DNA of 64,000 bases, taken from NCBI GenBank assembly GCA_044867425.1, contig JBIOUX010000104.1, forward strand, positions 13,053-77,052. Reading direction: 5' to 3'. The notes below the pieces were generated by a model. It was given only the letters and a program-made list of their open reading frames with translations. It had not been told where the DNA came from and did not search any database. Positions 49,336 to 58,241 of the stretch are shown piece by piece (positions within the stretch are counted from its first letter, which is position 1; every line of letters begins with the position of its first letter). Made by a program: the position numbers and the translations under genes. The stretch is from CAWBJP01 sp044867425 (GTDB taxonomy: Bacteria > Actinomycetota > Acidimicrobiia > IMCC26256 > BP-133).

Positions 49336-51012
49336 GTGCCTGTCCGTCCCCCCCTCGGCGCCGTGCTGGTCGCTGAGGGACTCGTCACCCAGGACCAGCT
49401 CGACGCCGCCCTCGCCGAGCAGGCCACCATCGGCAAGCCCCTCGGTGGGGTGCTGGTGGAGCGGGGCCAGCTCTCCGAGGTCGACCTGGCCCGAGCCCTG
49501 GCTCGTCAGCATTCGCTCGAGTTCGTCGACCTGGCGGACTACCCGGTCGACCGGGCCGCCATCGGGCTCGTCTCCGAGCCGGTGGCCCGCCGCTACCGGG
49601 CCCTCCCCATCGGATGGGCCGAGGGGCGCCTGGTAGTGGCCATGGCCGACCCCACCAACGTCTTCGCCCTCGATGACATCCACACCCTGACCGGAGCGGA
49701 GGTCCAGGCCGCCGTGGTGGCCAAGGACCAGCTCCTGGAGGCCCTCGACCGCTTCCACCGCCTCGAGGGCGAGGCCGGCGAGGTGGCCCAGATCGCCGCC
49801 GACGAGCTGACCGCGGCGGACGAGCTGGCCCAGACCCGGGACGTGGTGGAAGACGCCCCCATCGTCCGCCTGGTCAACCTCCTCATCACGCAGGCGGTGG
49901 CGGACCGGGCCTCGGACATCCATGTCGAGCCCGCCGAGACCGACCTGCGCATCCGCTTCCGGGTCGACGGGGTGCTCCACGAGGTCATGCGCTCCCCCCG
50001 GTCCATCCAGGCCGGAGTCATCAGCCGCCTGAAGATCATGTCCGAGATCAACATCGCCGAGCGCCGGGTGCCCCAGGACGGGCGGATGTCGCTCACCGTG
50101 GGGGGCAAGACGATCGACCTGCGGGTCGCCACCCTCCCCACCGTCCATGGCGAGAAGGTGGTCATGCGGATCCTCGACAAATCGCAGGCCCGCCTCGACC
50201 TGACCGACCTCGGCTTCCGACCCGAAGCTCTCCGCCGCTACGACGCCTGCTTCCGCAAGCCCTACGGCACCATCCTCGTGACCGGCCCGACCGGCTCCGG
50301 CAAGTCGACCACCCTCTACGCCACCCTCAACGTTCTGAACGAGGCGGACCGCAACATCATCACGGTGGAGGACCCCGTCGAGTACCGCCTGCCCGGGGTC
50401 AACCAGGTCCAGGTGAATCCCCGGGCCGGGCTCACCTTCGCGGCCGCCCTGCGCGCCATTCTCCGGGCCGACCCCGATGTGATCCTGGTGGGCGAGATCC
50501 GCGACCGGGAGACGGCGATCATCGCCATCGAGGCGGCCCTGACCGGCCACCTGGTGCTCTCCACCCTTCACACCAACGACGCCGCCTCCACTCCCATGCG
50601 GCTCATCGAGATGGGGGTGGAGCCGTTCCTCGTCACGAGCGCCCTCGACTGCGTCCTGGCCCAGCGCCTGGCCCGCCGCCTGTGCGACCGTTGCAAGGAG
50701 TCGTACCACCCGTCACCGGCTGAACTCCTGCAGGCGGACTGGCCGGCCGCCGAATTGGGGGAGCGGCCGGTGCTCTACCGGGCCGTGGGCTGTCCAGCCT
50801 GCTCTCGCACCGGGTACCGGGGCCGCCTGGCCATCCAGGAGGTCATGGTCCTCTCCGAGGAGATCGAGCGCATGATCGTCGAGCGCTATGCGTCCGACGA
50901 CGTCAAGAAGACGGCCGTCAGCCAGGGCATGGCGACCCTGCGGGAGGACGGCCTGCGCAAGGTCGCCCAGGGCCTCACCAGCTTGGAGGAGGTGTTCCGT
51001 GTCGTGGCTTGA
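49336..51012 (+). CDS. pilB: Type IV pilus extension ATPase PilB
   Basis: A 558-residue hexameric ATPase. The N-terminus has an MshEN-type module (PLGAVLVAEGLVTQDQLDAAL, then PLGGVLVERGQLSEVDLARAL), which in related ATPases binds c-di-GMP. The core carries Walker A GPTGSGKST (317-325), the Asp box (IITVEDPVEYRLPG), Walker B DPDVILVGEIRD and the His box LSTLHTND. A C-terminal CDRC ... CPAC pair forms the zinc site of GspE/PilB proteins. The start is GTG. It powers pilin polymerisation at the inner membrane. Confidence 0.93.
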   Translation: MPVRPPLGAVLVAEGLVTQDQLDAALAEQATIGKPLGGVLVERGQLSEVDLARALARQHSLEFVDLADYPVDRAAIGLVSEPVARRYRALPIGWAEGRLVVAMADPTNVFALDDIHTLTGAEVQAAVVAKDQLLEALDRFHRLEGEAGEVAQIAADELTAADELAQTRDVVEDAPIVRLVNLLITQAVADRASDIHVEPAETDLRIRFRVDGVLHEVMRSPRSIQAGVISRLKIMSEINIAERRVPQDGRMSLTVGGKTIDLRVATLPTVHGEKVVMRILDKSQARLDLTDLGFRPEALRRYDACFRKPYGTILVTGPTGSGKSTTLYATLNVLNEADRNIITVEDPVEYRLPGVNQVQVNPRAGLTFAAALRAILRADPDVILVGEIRDRETAIIAIEAALTGHLVLSTLHTNDAASTPMRLIEMGVEPFLVTSALDCVLAQRLARRLCDRCKESYHPSPAELLQADWPAAELGERPVLYRAVGCPACSRTGYRGRLAIQEVMVLSEEIERMIVERYASDDVKKTAVSQGMATLREDGLRKVAQGLTSLEEVFRVVA

Positions 51013-51054
51013 TGCGGGGCACGATCCGCACCCACCCACGATGGGAGACCGTCC

Positions 51055-52641
51055 ATGAGCCGAACGCTGCTGAACCACTCCCGCCGCCTCGGGGACTTCC
51101 TCGTCGAACGCCACGTGCTTTCCCGCGACGCCCTGGAAGAGGCGCTGGAGGAAGAGGCCCGCAGCGGCACGGCGCTGCCTGCCCTGCTGGTGGAGCGAGG
51201 GGCGGTGTCGGGCAAGGACCTGGCCGCCGCCCTGGCTCACGAAGCCGGGCTGCGCTTCATCGACCTGTCCGAGGCATCCCTGCACCCCGAGGCGGCCATC
51301 GCCATCCCGGCCGAGGTGGCCCGGCGCCGCCAGGCCCTGGGGGTCGACTTCGACGGGCCCCGCCTGGTGGCGGCCTTCGCCGACCCCTGGGACGAAGACG
51401 CCCTGGCCGAGGTGGCTGCCGCCGCCGGGTCCGAGGTCGACGCGGCCGTGGCCGAACGCGGCGAGCTGGCCCGGGCCATCGAGTCGGTCTACGCCCCTGA
51501 CACGGGTGCCGGGCCAGCTCCCCTCCGAGCGGTCGTGGGCCGGGAGATGCCCCCGCCGGGAGAGGACGAAGTGTTGCCGCTCCACCTCAACCACTGCCTC
51601 GAGCTGGTGGTCGAGCTGGGCGGGTCGGATCTGCACCTGACCGCCGGCGCTCGACCGATGGTGCGGGTCCACGGCGCCATCCGGCCCCTCACTGATTTCC
51701 CGGTACTGACCGGGTCCCGGGTCCGCCAGATGATCTACGCCATCCTCAGCCCCAAGCAGCGGGAGACGTTCGAGTCCGAGCTCGAGCTCGACACCTCCCA
51801 CACCATCCCCGGCAAGGGCCGCTTCCGGGTCAACGTGTTCCTCCAGCGGGACTCCGTGGGAGCGGTGATGCGGGTCATCCCCTTCGAGATCGTCCCCTTC
51901 GCCTCCCTCGGCCTGCCCCCTTCGGTGGCCAACTTCGCCGAGCTCAGCCGTGGCCTCGTCCTCGTGACCGGCCCCACGGGATCGGGGAAGTCGACGACCC
52001 TGGCTTCGCTGATCGACATCGTCAACCGGACCAAACCCGTCCACATCATGACCGTGGAAGACCCCATCGAGTTCCTCCACGGCCACAAGCGGGCCATCGT
52101 GAACCAGCGGGAGGTCGGGGAGGACACCCGCTCCTTCGCCGCCGCCTTGAAACACGTGCTGCGCCAGGACCCCGACGTCATCCTGGTGGGCGAGATGCGG
52201 GACCTGGAGACGATCGGGACCGCCCTGACCGCGGCCGAGACCGGCCATCTGGTCTTCGCCACCCTCCACACCCAGGATGCCCCCCAGTCCATCGACCGGG
52301 TGATCGACGTCTTCCCCTCCCACCAGCAGTCCCAGATCCGGGTGCAGCTGGCGGCCTCCCTGCAGGGAGTGGTGACCCAGCAGCTGGTGCCGGTGGCCGG
52401 GGGCCGGGGCCGGGCCGTCTCCGTCGAGGTGCTGGTGGCCACCCCGGCGGTGCGCAACCTCGTCCGCGAGGGCAAGATCCACCAGATCTACTCGACGATG
52501 CAGGCCGGCGCCCGCTACGGGATGCAGACCATGGACCAGAGCCTGGCTGCGCTGGTCAAGAGCCGGCGGATCACCCTGGAGACGGCACTCGAGCGCGCCG
52601 CCAATCCCGACGACCTCCGCCGCCTGACCGGCGGGGCCTAG
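51055..52641 (+). CDS. pilT: Type IV pilus retraction ATPase PilT with extra N-terminal domain
   Basis: A 528-residue ATPase. Residues about 180-528 are a complete PilT: GGSDLHLTAGARPMVRVHG, Walker A GPTGSGKST (306-314), DPIEFLHGHKRAIVNQREVG, DPDVILVGEMRD, FATLHTQDA and the PilT-specific VRNLVREGKIHQIYSTMQ. The first 150 residues form an MshEN-like domain (RRLGDFLVERHVLSRDALEEAL, LPALLVERGAVSGKDLAAAL), absent from standard PilT (about 350-370 residues). Some positions of the c-di-GMP motif differ (His for Gly, Pro for Gly), so binding is doubtful. Confidence 0.9.
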   Translation: MSRTLLNHSRRLGDFLVERHVLSRDALEEALEEEARSGTALPALLVERGAVSGKDLAAALAHEAGLRFIDLSEASLHPEAAIAIPAEVARRRQALGVDFDGPRLVAAFADPWDEDALAEVAAAAGSEVDAAVAERGELARAIESVYAPDTGAGPAPLRAVVGREMPPPGEDEVLPLHLNHCLELVVELGGSDLHLTAGARPMVRVHGAIRPLTDFPVLTGSRVRQMIYAILSPKQRETFESELELDTSHTIPGKGRFRVNVFLQRDSVGAVMRVIPFEIVPFASLGLPPSVANFAELSRGLVLVTGPTGSGKSTTLASLIDIVNRTKPVHIMTVEDPIEFLHGHKRAIVNQREVGEDTRSFAAALKHVLRQDPDVILVGEMRDLETIGTALTAAETGHLVFATLHTQDAPQSIDRVIDVFPSHQQSQIRVQLAASLQGVVTQQLVPVAGGRGRAVSVEVLVATPAVRNLVREGKIHQIYSTMQAGARYGMQTMDQSLAALVKSRRITLETALERAANPDDLRRLTGGA

Positions 52642-52664
52642 TCGGTGGAGGAGAGGAGGAGCCC

Positions 52665-53885
52665 GTGACCCAGACGTTCGCCTACCGGGCCCGGGACCAC
52701 GCCGGGCGGCTGCTCACCGGCGAGCTCCAGGGCGACTCGCCGGCCATGGTCGCCGGGAAGCTGCGGGAGCAGGGTTACCTGCCGATCTCGGTGGAGGGCG
52801 CGGCCAAGGGCGGCCTCCAGAAAGAGGTGCACATCCCGGGGTTGACCGGCCGGGTCAAGCGGGGGGAGGTGGCGATCTTCTCCCGCCAGTTCGCCACCAT
52901 GATCAACGCCGGGCTCTCCCTGCTGCGCAGCCTGTCCATCCTGGCCGGCCAGACGGAGAGCAAGGAGCTGGCCCGCATCCTGGGCGAGGTCCGTACCGAT
53001 GTCGAGCGGGGCACCGCGCTGTCGGTGGCCATGGCCCGCCACCCGAAGGCCTTCGACCGGCTCTATGTCTCCATGATCCGCGCCGGGGAGACCGGCGGGA
53101 TGCTCGACACCGTCCTCCTGCGGATGGCGACGACCCTGGAGAAGCAGGTCGAGCTGCGGCGCAAGGTCAAGTCGGCCATGACCTACCCGGTGGTGGTGGG
53201 CGCCCTCATCGTCCTCATCGTGGGCGCCATGATCCTGTTCGTCGTCCCCATGTTCAAGGGCATGTACGCCGAGCTGGGCGGCACGCTGCCCTTGCCCACG
53301 AGGATGCTCCTGGCGGTCTCGTCGACCGTGACCAGCCTGTGGTACGTGGTGGCCGGCCTCGGCGGGCTGGCCGTCTTCGGCCTGCGGCGCTGGGTGGGCA
53401 CCGAATCCGGCCGGAAGCGGTGGGACGCCCTCAAGCTGCGCCTGCCGGTCTTCGGCACCCTTGTCCACAAGACCATCCTGGCCCGCTTCGCCCGCACGCT
53501 GGGAGCGCTCGTGCGCTCGGGAGTGCCCATTCTGGAGGCCCTCGACATCGTCTCCGACACGGCGGGCAACGCGGTGATGGCCCAGGCGCTCGAGGACGCC
53601 AAGGCGGGGGTGGCGCAGGGGGAGCCGCTGTCCAAGCCCCTCGAAGCCCACGCCGTCGTCCCCGGCATGGTCGTGCAGATGCTGGCCGTGGGGGAGGAGA
53701 CGGGCGCCCTCGACGAACTGCTGGACAAGATCGCCGACTTCTACGACATGGAGGTTGCGGCCACCGTCGACGCCCTGACCTCCCTCATCGAGCCTCTCCT
53801 CATCGTCGCCATGGGCCTGAGCGTCGGTGCCATGGTGGTCGCCCTCTATCTCCCGATGTTCAACATCGTGAATTTGCTCGAATAG
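52665..53885 (+). CDS. pilC: Type IV pilus platform protein PilC
   Basis: A 406-residue inner-membrane platform protein with two GspF repeats: FSRQFATMINAGLSLLRSL ... ARHPKAFDRLYVSMIRAGETGG and FARTLGALVRSGVPILEAL ... PGMVVQMLAVGEETGALDELL. Membrane helices are near 170-190, 215-235 and 375-400. It couples the PilB and PilT motors to the pilus. The start is GTG with GAGGAGG upstream. It is in operon with pilT, 23 bases apart. Confidence 0.93.
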   Translation: MTQTFAYRARDHAGRLLTGELQGDSPAMVAGKLREQGYLPISVEGAAKGGLQKEVHIPGLTGRVKRGEVAIFSRQFATMINAGLSLLRSLSILAGQTESKELARILGEVRTDVERGTALSVAMARHPKAFDRLYVSMIRAGETGGMLDTVLLRMATTLEKQVELRRKVKSAMTYPVVVGALIVLIVGAMILFVVPMFKGMYAELGGTLPLPTRMLLAVSSTVTSLWYVVAGLGGLAVFGLRRWVGTESGRKRWDALKLRLPVFGTLVHKTILARFARTLGALVRSGVPILEALDIVSDTAGNAVMAQALEDAKAGVAQGEPLSKPLEAHAVVPGMVVQMLAVGEETGALDELLDKIADFYDMEVAATVDALTSLIEPLLIVAMGLSVGAMVVALYLPMFNIVNLLE

Positions 53886-53891
53886 GACGAA

Positions 53892-53991
53892 TGCACTTTG
53901 ACCCATACAGGGTCGAAATGAGTGGGGAAAAGCTCCCATACCCCCTCAATTTACTCGAAGGGGACGCGGTGCAGTTTGACCCCGCACAGGG
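53892..53991 (+). repeat. Direct repeat with hairpins upstream of pilA
   Basis: TGCACTTTGACCCATACAGGG (53892-53912) and TGCAGTTTGACCCCGCACAGG (from 53970) are two imperfect copies 78 bases apart. In the first, GACCC pairs with GGGTC across ATACA, extended by TTT/AAA. Between them GGGG-AAAAG-CTCCC forms another short hairpin. The repeats fill the pilC-pilA gap and may terminate or process the upstream transcript so that pilA is expressed at a higher level. Confidence 0.5.
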
Positions 53992-54084
53992 CCGGGGATA
54001 GGCGCGGAACAACCCCAGACCTCCCCGGGCCTGTTGAGCGCTCTAGGGGTCGCTGTGGAATCTCGGCAATCCAGGAGGACGGAT

Positions 54085-54579
54085 GTGACACTGCAATCGT
54101 TCATGAACAACAGGCGCGGGCGGGAAAGCGGATTCACGCTCGTCGAACTGATGGTCGTGGTCATGATCATCGCCGTTTTGATGGCCATCGCCATCCCGAC
54201 CTTTCTGAACTCCCGGAAGCGGGCCCAGGACTCAGCCGCCAAGTCCAATGTCCGCAACGCCCTCGCCGCCGCCCAGGCGGTGTACTCGGAGAGCCAGAGC
54301 TACGCCGGTGTCACCACGACCAGCCTGAGCGACGAGGAGCCCAGCCTGACCTTCGTGGCCAACACCGCGGTCTCCTCGACACCCAAGACGATCTCGGTCA
54401 AGGTCGTTGGCACCGACACGATCTACATGGTCGCCGAGTCGGACTCCGGCAAGTGCTTCGCCCTGAGACACTCCGTTGCCTCCGGAGCGACGGCGGGGAC
54501 GTTCCAGGCGCAGGTGACCGGTTCCTGCACCGGGGACGCGGCCTCGGCCGCCAGCGGTGTCACCTGGACGCAGCTCTGA
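54085..54579 (+). CDS. pilA: Major type IV pilin PilA
   Basis: A 164-residue pilin. Leader MTLQSFMNNRRGRESG is cleaved before FTLVELMVVVMIIAVLMAIA, with Phe at +1 and Glu at +5. Helix 1 is followed by a small globular domain with two cysteines (SGKCFALRH and TGSCTGDA) that probably close a D-region disulfide loop. I chose GTG 54085, which has GGAGG seven bases upstream; the frame is open 17 codons further. It is separated from pilC by a 199-base gap containing repeats, unlike the tight spacing of the rest of the cluster. Confidence 0.9.
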   Translation: MTLQSFMNNRRGRESGFTLVELMVVVMIIAVLMAIAIPTFLNSRKRAQDSAAKSNVRNALAAAQAVYSESQSYAGVTTTSLSDEEPSLTFVANTAVSSTPKTISVKVVGTDTIYMVAESDSGKCFALRHSVASGATAGTFQAQVTGSCTGDAASAASGVTWTQL

Positions 54580-54633
54580 TCCGGCGCACCGTCATGGCGA
54601 GGCCGGGTATGGGCTTCTCCGAGGGTGAGGCGG

Positions 54634-56337
54634 ATGGCTGAACGGGTGCTGGGCCTCGACGTCGGGACGACGGCCGTCCGCGTCGCCGACGTGGAGCCCG
54701 GCCCCCGCCCGGTCCTGCGCGCCTTCGGTCACGTCGACCTGCCGCCCGGAGCGGTCCGGGGCGGCGAGGTGGTCGACCCCGCGGCGGTGGCCGATGCCAT
54801 CCGGCAGCTGTGGCGGGAGACCGGCCTGCGCCAGCGCAGCGCCCGGGTCGGCGTGGCCAGCGAACGGGTGGTGGTGCGGACCATCGAGTTACCTTCGCTG
54901 TCTGACGCCGAGTTGGCCGGGGCCCTGCAGTTCGGGGCCCAGGACTACGTGCCCTTCCCCCTCGACGAGTCGATCCTCGATTACCACGTCCTCGAGCGGG
55001 CCACCGGCGCGGACGGCGAACCGGTGACCCGTGTCCTCCTGGCCGCTGCGCACCAGGAAACGGTGGGCGCTCTCCTCGGCGCCATCAAAGCGGCCGGGGT
55101 GACCGTCAGCGCCGTCGATCTCCTCCCCCAGGCATTGATCCGCGGACTGGAGGCAGCACCGGGGGAGCCCGGGCGTGCCGAGGCGGTCGTGTCGGTGGGA
55201 GCCGGCGTCACCACCGTCGTGGTGCACGAGGCCGGTCTCCCCCGGCTGGTGCGCATCGTCGCCGTCGGGGGCGACGCGGTCACCGAGGCCATCTCCCGGG
55301 AGCTCGACCTCCCCGTCGAGGCGGCCGAGGCGGCCAAGCGGGAGCTTCGGACGGACGGCGAGCCGGGGGTGCGAGCCGCGGTCGAAGCCGGCCTGGCTCG
55401 GATCACCGTCCCCATTCACGGCTCGCTCGACTACTACCTGAACCAGACGGAGACCGCCCCGCTGGCGCGGGTGCTTCTCACCGGCGGCGGTTCGCTCACC
55501 CCCGGCCTGGCCGAGTCCATCGCCTCCTCGCTCGGCGTACCCGTCGAACAGGCCCAGCCGCGAGCGACGCTCGACGTCGGCGACATCGGGGTCACCGAGT
55601 TGCAGCTCTCCGAGCTCGACCCGTACCTGCCGGCGGCCGTCGGCGTCGCCCTGGGAGGACCCCGGGCTGGCGGGCCCCAGATCGACCTCCTGCCTCCCGA
55701 GGCCCGGCGGGAGGCGGCGGCCCGCCGGGCGACCCGGCGGCTCGCCCTGGTCGGCGCCGCCCTGCTCGTGGCGCTGGTCGGGCTGAGCCTGTTCCAGGTG
55801 ATGGGAGCGGCGAGCCAGCGCGACCGCCTGGCCGACCAGCAACGTACCAACCGGGCCCTCCAGGGTCGGGTCGACGAGCTGTCCGGACCCCTGGCGGTGC
55901 AGCAGGACCTCGCCTCCGCCCGCCAGTTGGTCAGCACCGCGCTCGCCGGCGACGTCTCCTGGCCCCGGGTGCTCGAGGACCTGGCCGCGACCCTGCCGGC
56001 GAGCGTCTGGCTGGACAGCTTCAGCCTCCAGCTGGGCGGACCATCGGGTGCGGGCACCGTCGCAGCGACGACGGCGACGGCCCCCGGGGCGGGCACAACC
56101 GGGACCGGTGGGCCGACGGGGACCGCATCCTTCACCGCCAAGGCCCTCGATTTCCCCGCGGTGGCCGCGTGGCTCGACCGCCTCCCCCGGCTCCCGTACT
56201 ACCTGAACCTGTCCGTGTCGTCGGTGAGCAAGGCCGCGGGTGGGAGCCGTCCCGTCGTGACCTTCACCTCGAGCGCCACGGTCGGCCCGGCGGTCCGGTC
56301 GGACCGGTGGCAACGGCTCGTGGGGCCCGCGCCGTGA
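54634..56337 (+). CDS. pilM: PilM-PilN fusion of the pilus alignment complex
   Basis: A 567-residue fusion. Residues 1-340 are an actin-like PilM (GLDVGTTAVRVADVEPG, AGVTTVVVHEAGLP, LLTGGGSLTPGLAESIASSLG). IDLLP at 350-354 matches the conserved N-terminal motif by which free PilN binds PilM. A membrane helix (370-390), coiled coil and ferredoxin-like PilN periplasmic domain (VLEDLAATLPASVWLDSFSL) follow. I chose ATG 54634; GTG 54625 is an alternative. The stop overlaps pilO by GTGA. Fusion fixes a 1:1 ratio of the two parts. Confidence 0.88.
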   Translation: MAERVLGLDVGTTAVRVADVEPGPRPVLRAFGHVDLPPGAVRGGEVVDPAAVADAIRQLWRETGLRQRSARVGVASERVVVRTIELPSLSDAELAGALQFGAQDYVPFPLDESILDYHVLERATGADGEPVTRVLLAAAHQETVGALLGAIKAAGVTVSAVDLLPQALIRGLEAAPGEPGRAEAVVSVGAGVTTVVVHEAGLPRLVRIVAVGGDAVTEAISRELDLPVEAAEAAKRELRTDGEPGVRAAVEAGLARITVPIHGSLDYYLNQTETAPLARVLLTGGGSLTPGLAESIASSLGVPVEQAQPRATLDVGDIGVTELQLSELDPYLPAAVGVALGGPRAGGPQIDLLPPEARREAAARRATRRLALVGAALLVALVGLSLFQVMGAASQRDRLADQQRTNRALQGRVDELSGPLAVQQDLASARQLVSTALAGDVSWPRVLEDLAATLPASVWLDSFSLQLGGPSGAGTVAATTATAPGAGTTGTGGPTGTASFTAKALDFPAVAAWLDRLPRLPYYLNLSVSSVSKAAGGSRPVVTFTSSATVGPAVRSDRWQRLVGPAP

Positions 56338-56939
56338 AACAGGGACGGATGCTCCTCGTGGCGCTGGCCACGGTGCTGGCCGTGGCCGTCTGGTACGTCA
56401 CGCTGTTCAGCCCCGAGCGGGCCGACCGACGGCGCCTCGGCGAGCAGGTGGCCGCGGCCCAGCGCCAGGAGCAGGAGCTCCGGTCCACGCTGTCACGCCT
56501 CCGCCGCCTGTCTTCCCAACGGGAACTCCACGAAGCCCAGCTGGAGCGGCTCCGGCACCTCGTGCCCACGGAACCCGAGGTGGCCGGGTTCATCCTGGCC
56601 GCCAACGACGCCGCCGTCCGTTCGGGTGTGAACTGGGTCTCCTTCTCTCCGGCCCCGCCGGCGCCGGGGACGGGCGGCGGGCCCAGCGCCATCAGCGTGA
56701 GCATGGCTGCCGACGGGGACTTCTTCACCGTGCTCGACTACCTCCGGCGCCTGGAGGGCCTGGACCGCCTCGTGGTGGTCGACTCGCTGCAGCTTGCCCC
56801 CGCCAGCCAGGCGGGAGGCCTCCTCAGGGTCAACGTCACCATGAGCGCCCGCATCTTCACCTCCGCCCCTGCCGCCCCCGCTGCCGGCGCTCCAGCCGCC
56901 ACCCAGAGCCCGGCCCCGGTCGGGGCCACGGGGACCTGA
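56334..56939 (+). CDS. pilO: Pilus alignment protein PilO
   Basis: A 201-residue bitopic protein: one membrane helix (MLLVALATVLAVAVWYVTLF), a coiled coil (QQELRSTLSRLRRLSSQRE region) and a ferredoxin-like domain (FILAANDAAVRSGVNWVSFSP ... FFTVLDYLRRLEGLDRLVVVDSL) that pairs with PilN. The Ala/Pro-rich C-terminus is probably disordered. The GTG start overlaps the PilM-N stop, so translation is coupled. Confidence 0.85.
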   Translation: MKQGRMLLVALATVLAVAVWYVTLFSPERADRRRLGEQVAAAQRQEQELRSTLSRLRRLSSQRELHEAQLERLRHLVPTEPEVAGFILAANDAAVRSGVNWVSFSPAPPAPGTGGGPSAISVSMAADGDFFTVLDYLRRLEGLDRLVVVDSLQLAPASQAGGLLRVNVTMSARIFTSAPAAPAAGAPAATQSPAPVGATGT

Positions 56940-56941
56940 GC

Positions 56942-57463
56942 ATGGGGTCGCTGCTCCAAGGTGAGCACCGGCGAGCGGTGATCATGGGCGCCGTGGGCCT
57001 GGCGGCCATCGGTGCCCTCCTGGTCTTCCGCCTCTTCGCCGGCGGTGGCGACGACGACCTGGCGCCGCTCGACCCGGCGCTGGCGGCGACGCCTGTCCTC
57101 CCTCTCGCCGCACCGGCACCCGCCGCTCCCCCGCCGCCCTCGCCGCCGGTGGACCCCGCCCGGCTGCGGGACCCGTTCTGCCCTCTGGTCTCCGCCGCGG
57201 CTGCGCCGGAGTCGGCCCCGGTGCTGTGCCGGCGGTCCCCGGCGCCGCAGGGCCGTCAGGCCGTGGGGCTGGAAGACGTCTTCGTCGAGGCGGGTCGGCG
57301 TCTGGCCCGGATGCACGTAGGGTCCCTGACCTTGCCCAACCTCCACGAGGGGGAGTCCTTCGCCGGGTCGTTCCAGGTCATCTCCCTCACCGACCGCTGC
57401 GGCGAGTTCCAGCATGGCGACGACCGCTTCCCGCTGTGTGAGGGCGAGGACGTGTTCCGGTAG
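56942..57463 (+). CDS. Pilus-cluster accessory protein, PilP-like position
   Basis: A 173-residue protein with one membrane helix (AVIMGAVGLAAIGALLVFRLF), a long Pro/Ala linker (about 45-70) and a small C-terminal domain with four cysteines (DPFCPLV, VLCRRS, DRCGEF, PLCEGE). It starts 2 bases after pilO. The position, single helix and linker recall PilP, but sequence similarity is not evident and this lineage has a single membrane, so a PilQ-docking role is unlikely. The cysteines suggest an extracytoplasmic disulfide-bonded domain. Confidence 0.65.
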   Translation: MGSLLQGEHRRAVIMGAVGLAAIGALLVFRLFAGGGDDDLAPLDPALAATPVLPLAAPAPAAPPPPSPPVDPARLRDPFCPLVSAAAAPESAPVLCRRSPAPQGRQAVGLEDVFVEAGRRLARMHVGSLTLPNLHEGESFAGSFQVISLTDRCGEFQHGDDRFPLCEGEDVFR

Positions 57464-57467
57464 CTGG

Positions 57468-58241
57468 CTACACGCCCTGGTACCAGCGCACGATCGGCTC
57501 GCCCCACAGCACCGTGATGACCGTCGCCAGGGCCAGGACGGGACCGAAGGGGATGCGACCCGCGCCGCGGCGCAGGCGCCGCGAGACCCGCCCGTCACCG
57601 ATGACGGCGTTGAGGAGGACGGCCATCACGAGCCCGACCAGGACCTCGCCCCACCCCAGCCAGCCGAGGTACACGCCGGCAAGGAAGCTCACGGCGACAT
57701 CGGCGACCCCCCTGCCCCGGAGGAAGACCAGGTTTGCGACCGACATCCCGCCGCCGGCCACGGCGCCCGCCAGCACCGCCCGGCCGAAGGCCCTCCCGTC
57801 GCCCTCGCCCACCGCGGCGAGCCCGAGGAGCAGCACGGCGGCGGCACACAAGAGGGCAAGGACGCGGTTGGGAACATGGTTGTGGTCGAGGTCGATGACC
57901 GAGACGGTCAGCAGGGCGGCGAAGAAGACCAGGTAGGCGGGCAGCTCCCACGTCCACCCGAAGCGGGGCCCGGCCGCGCCGAAGAGAACGGCGCAGCCGA
58001 CCTCCACCAGCGGGTACCGAGCGGAGATGGGCGCACCGCAGTGCCGGCAGCTGCCCCGGAGGCAGAGCCAGGAGACCACGGGCACGTTGTCGATGGCGCG
58101 GATGGGCACGCCGCAGGCCGGGCATTGCGACCGGGGCCGCAGCACCGACAGCCTGCGGGGCAGGCGCCAGATGACCACGTTGAGGAACGATCCGACCGCC
58201 AGGCCGAAGACGCCGAGCACGGTGATCAGAGCTCCCGGCAT
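57468..58241 (-). CDS. pilD: Prepilin leader peptidase PilD
   Basis: A 257-residue aspartic protease with about eight membrane helices. The N-terminus has the methyltransferase-associated zinc motif CPACG ... CRHCG and the GSFLNVVIWRLPR signature. The first catalytic Asp is in VSVIDLDHNHVPNR. The second normally sits in GxGD but here reads GRGVADVAV, with Ala for Gly before the Asp. It is convergent with the pilus operon, the only member on the minus strand. It cleaves and N-methylates the prepilins above. Confidence 0.85.
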   Translation of the reverse strand: MPGALITVLGVFGLAVGSFLNVVIWRLPRRLSVLRPRSQCPACGVPIRAIDNVPVVSWLCLRGSCRHCGAPISARYPLVEVGCAVLFGAAGPRFGWTWELPAYLVFFAALLTVSVIDLDHNHVPNRVLALLCAAAVLLLGLAAVGEGDGRAFGRAVLAGAVAGGGMSVANLVFLRGRGVADVAVSFLAGVYLGWLGWGEVLVGLVMAVLLNAVIGDGRVSRRLRRGAGRIPFGPVLALATVITVLWGEPIVRWYQGV

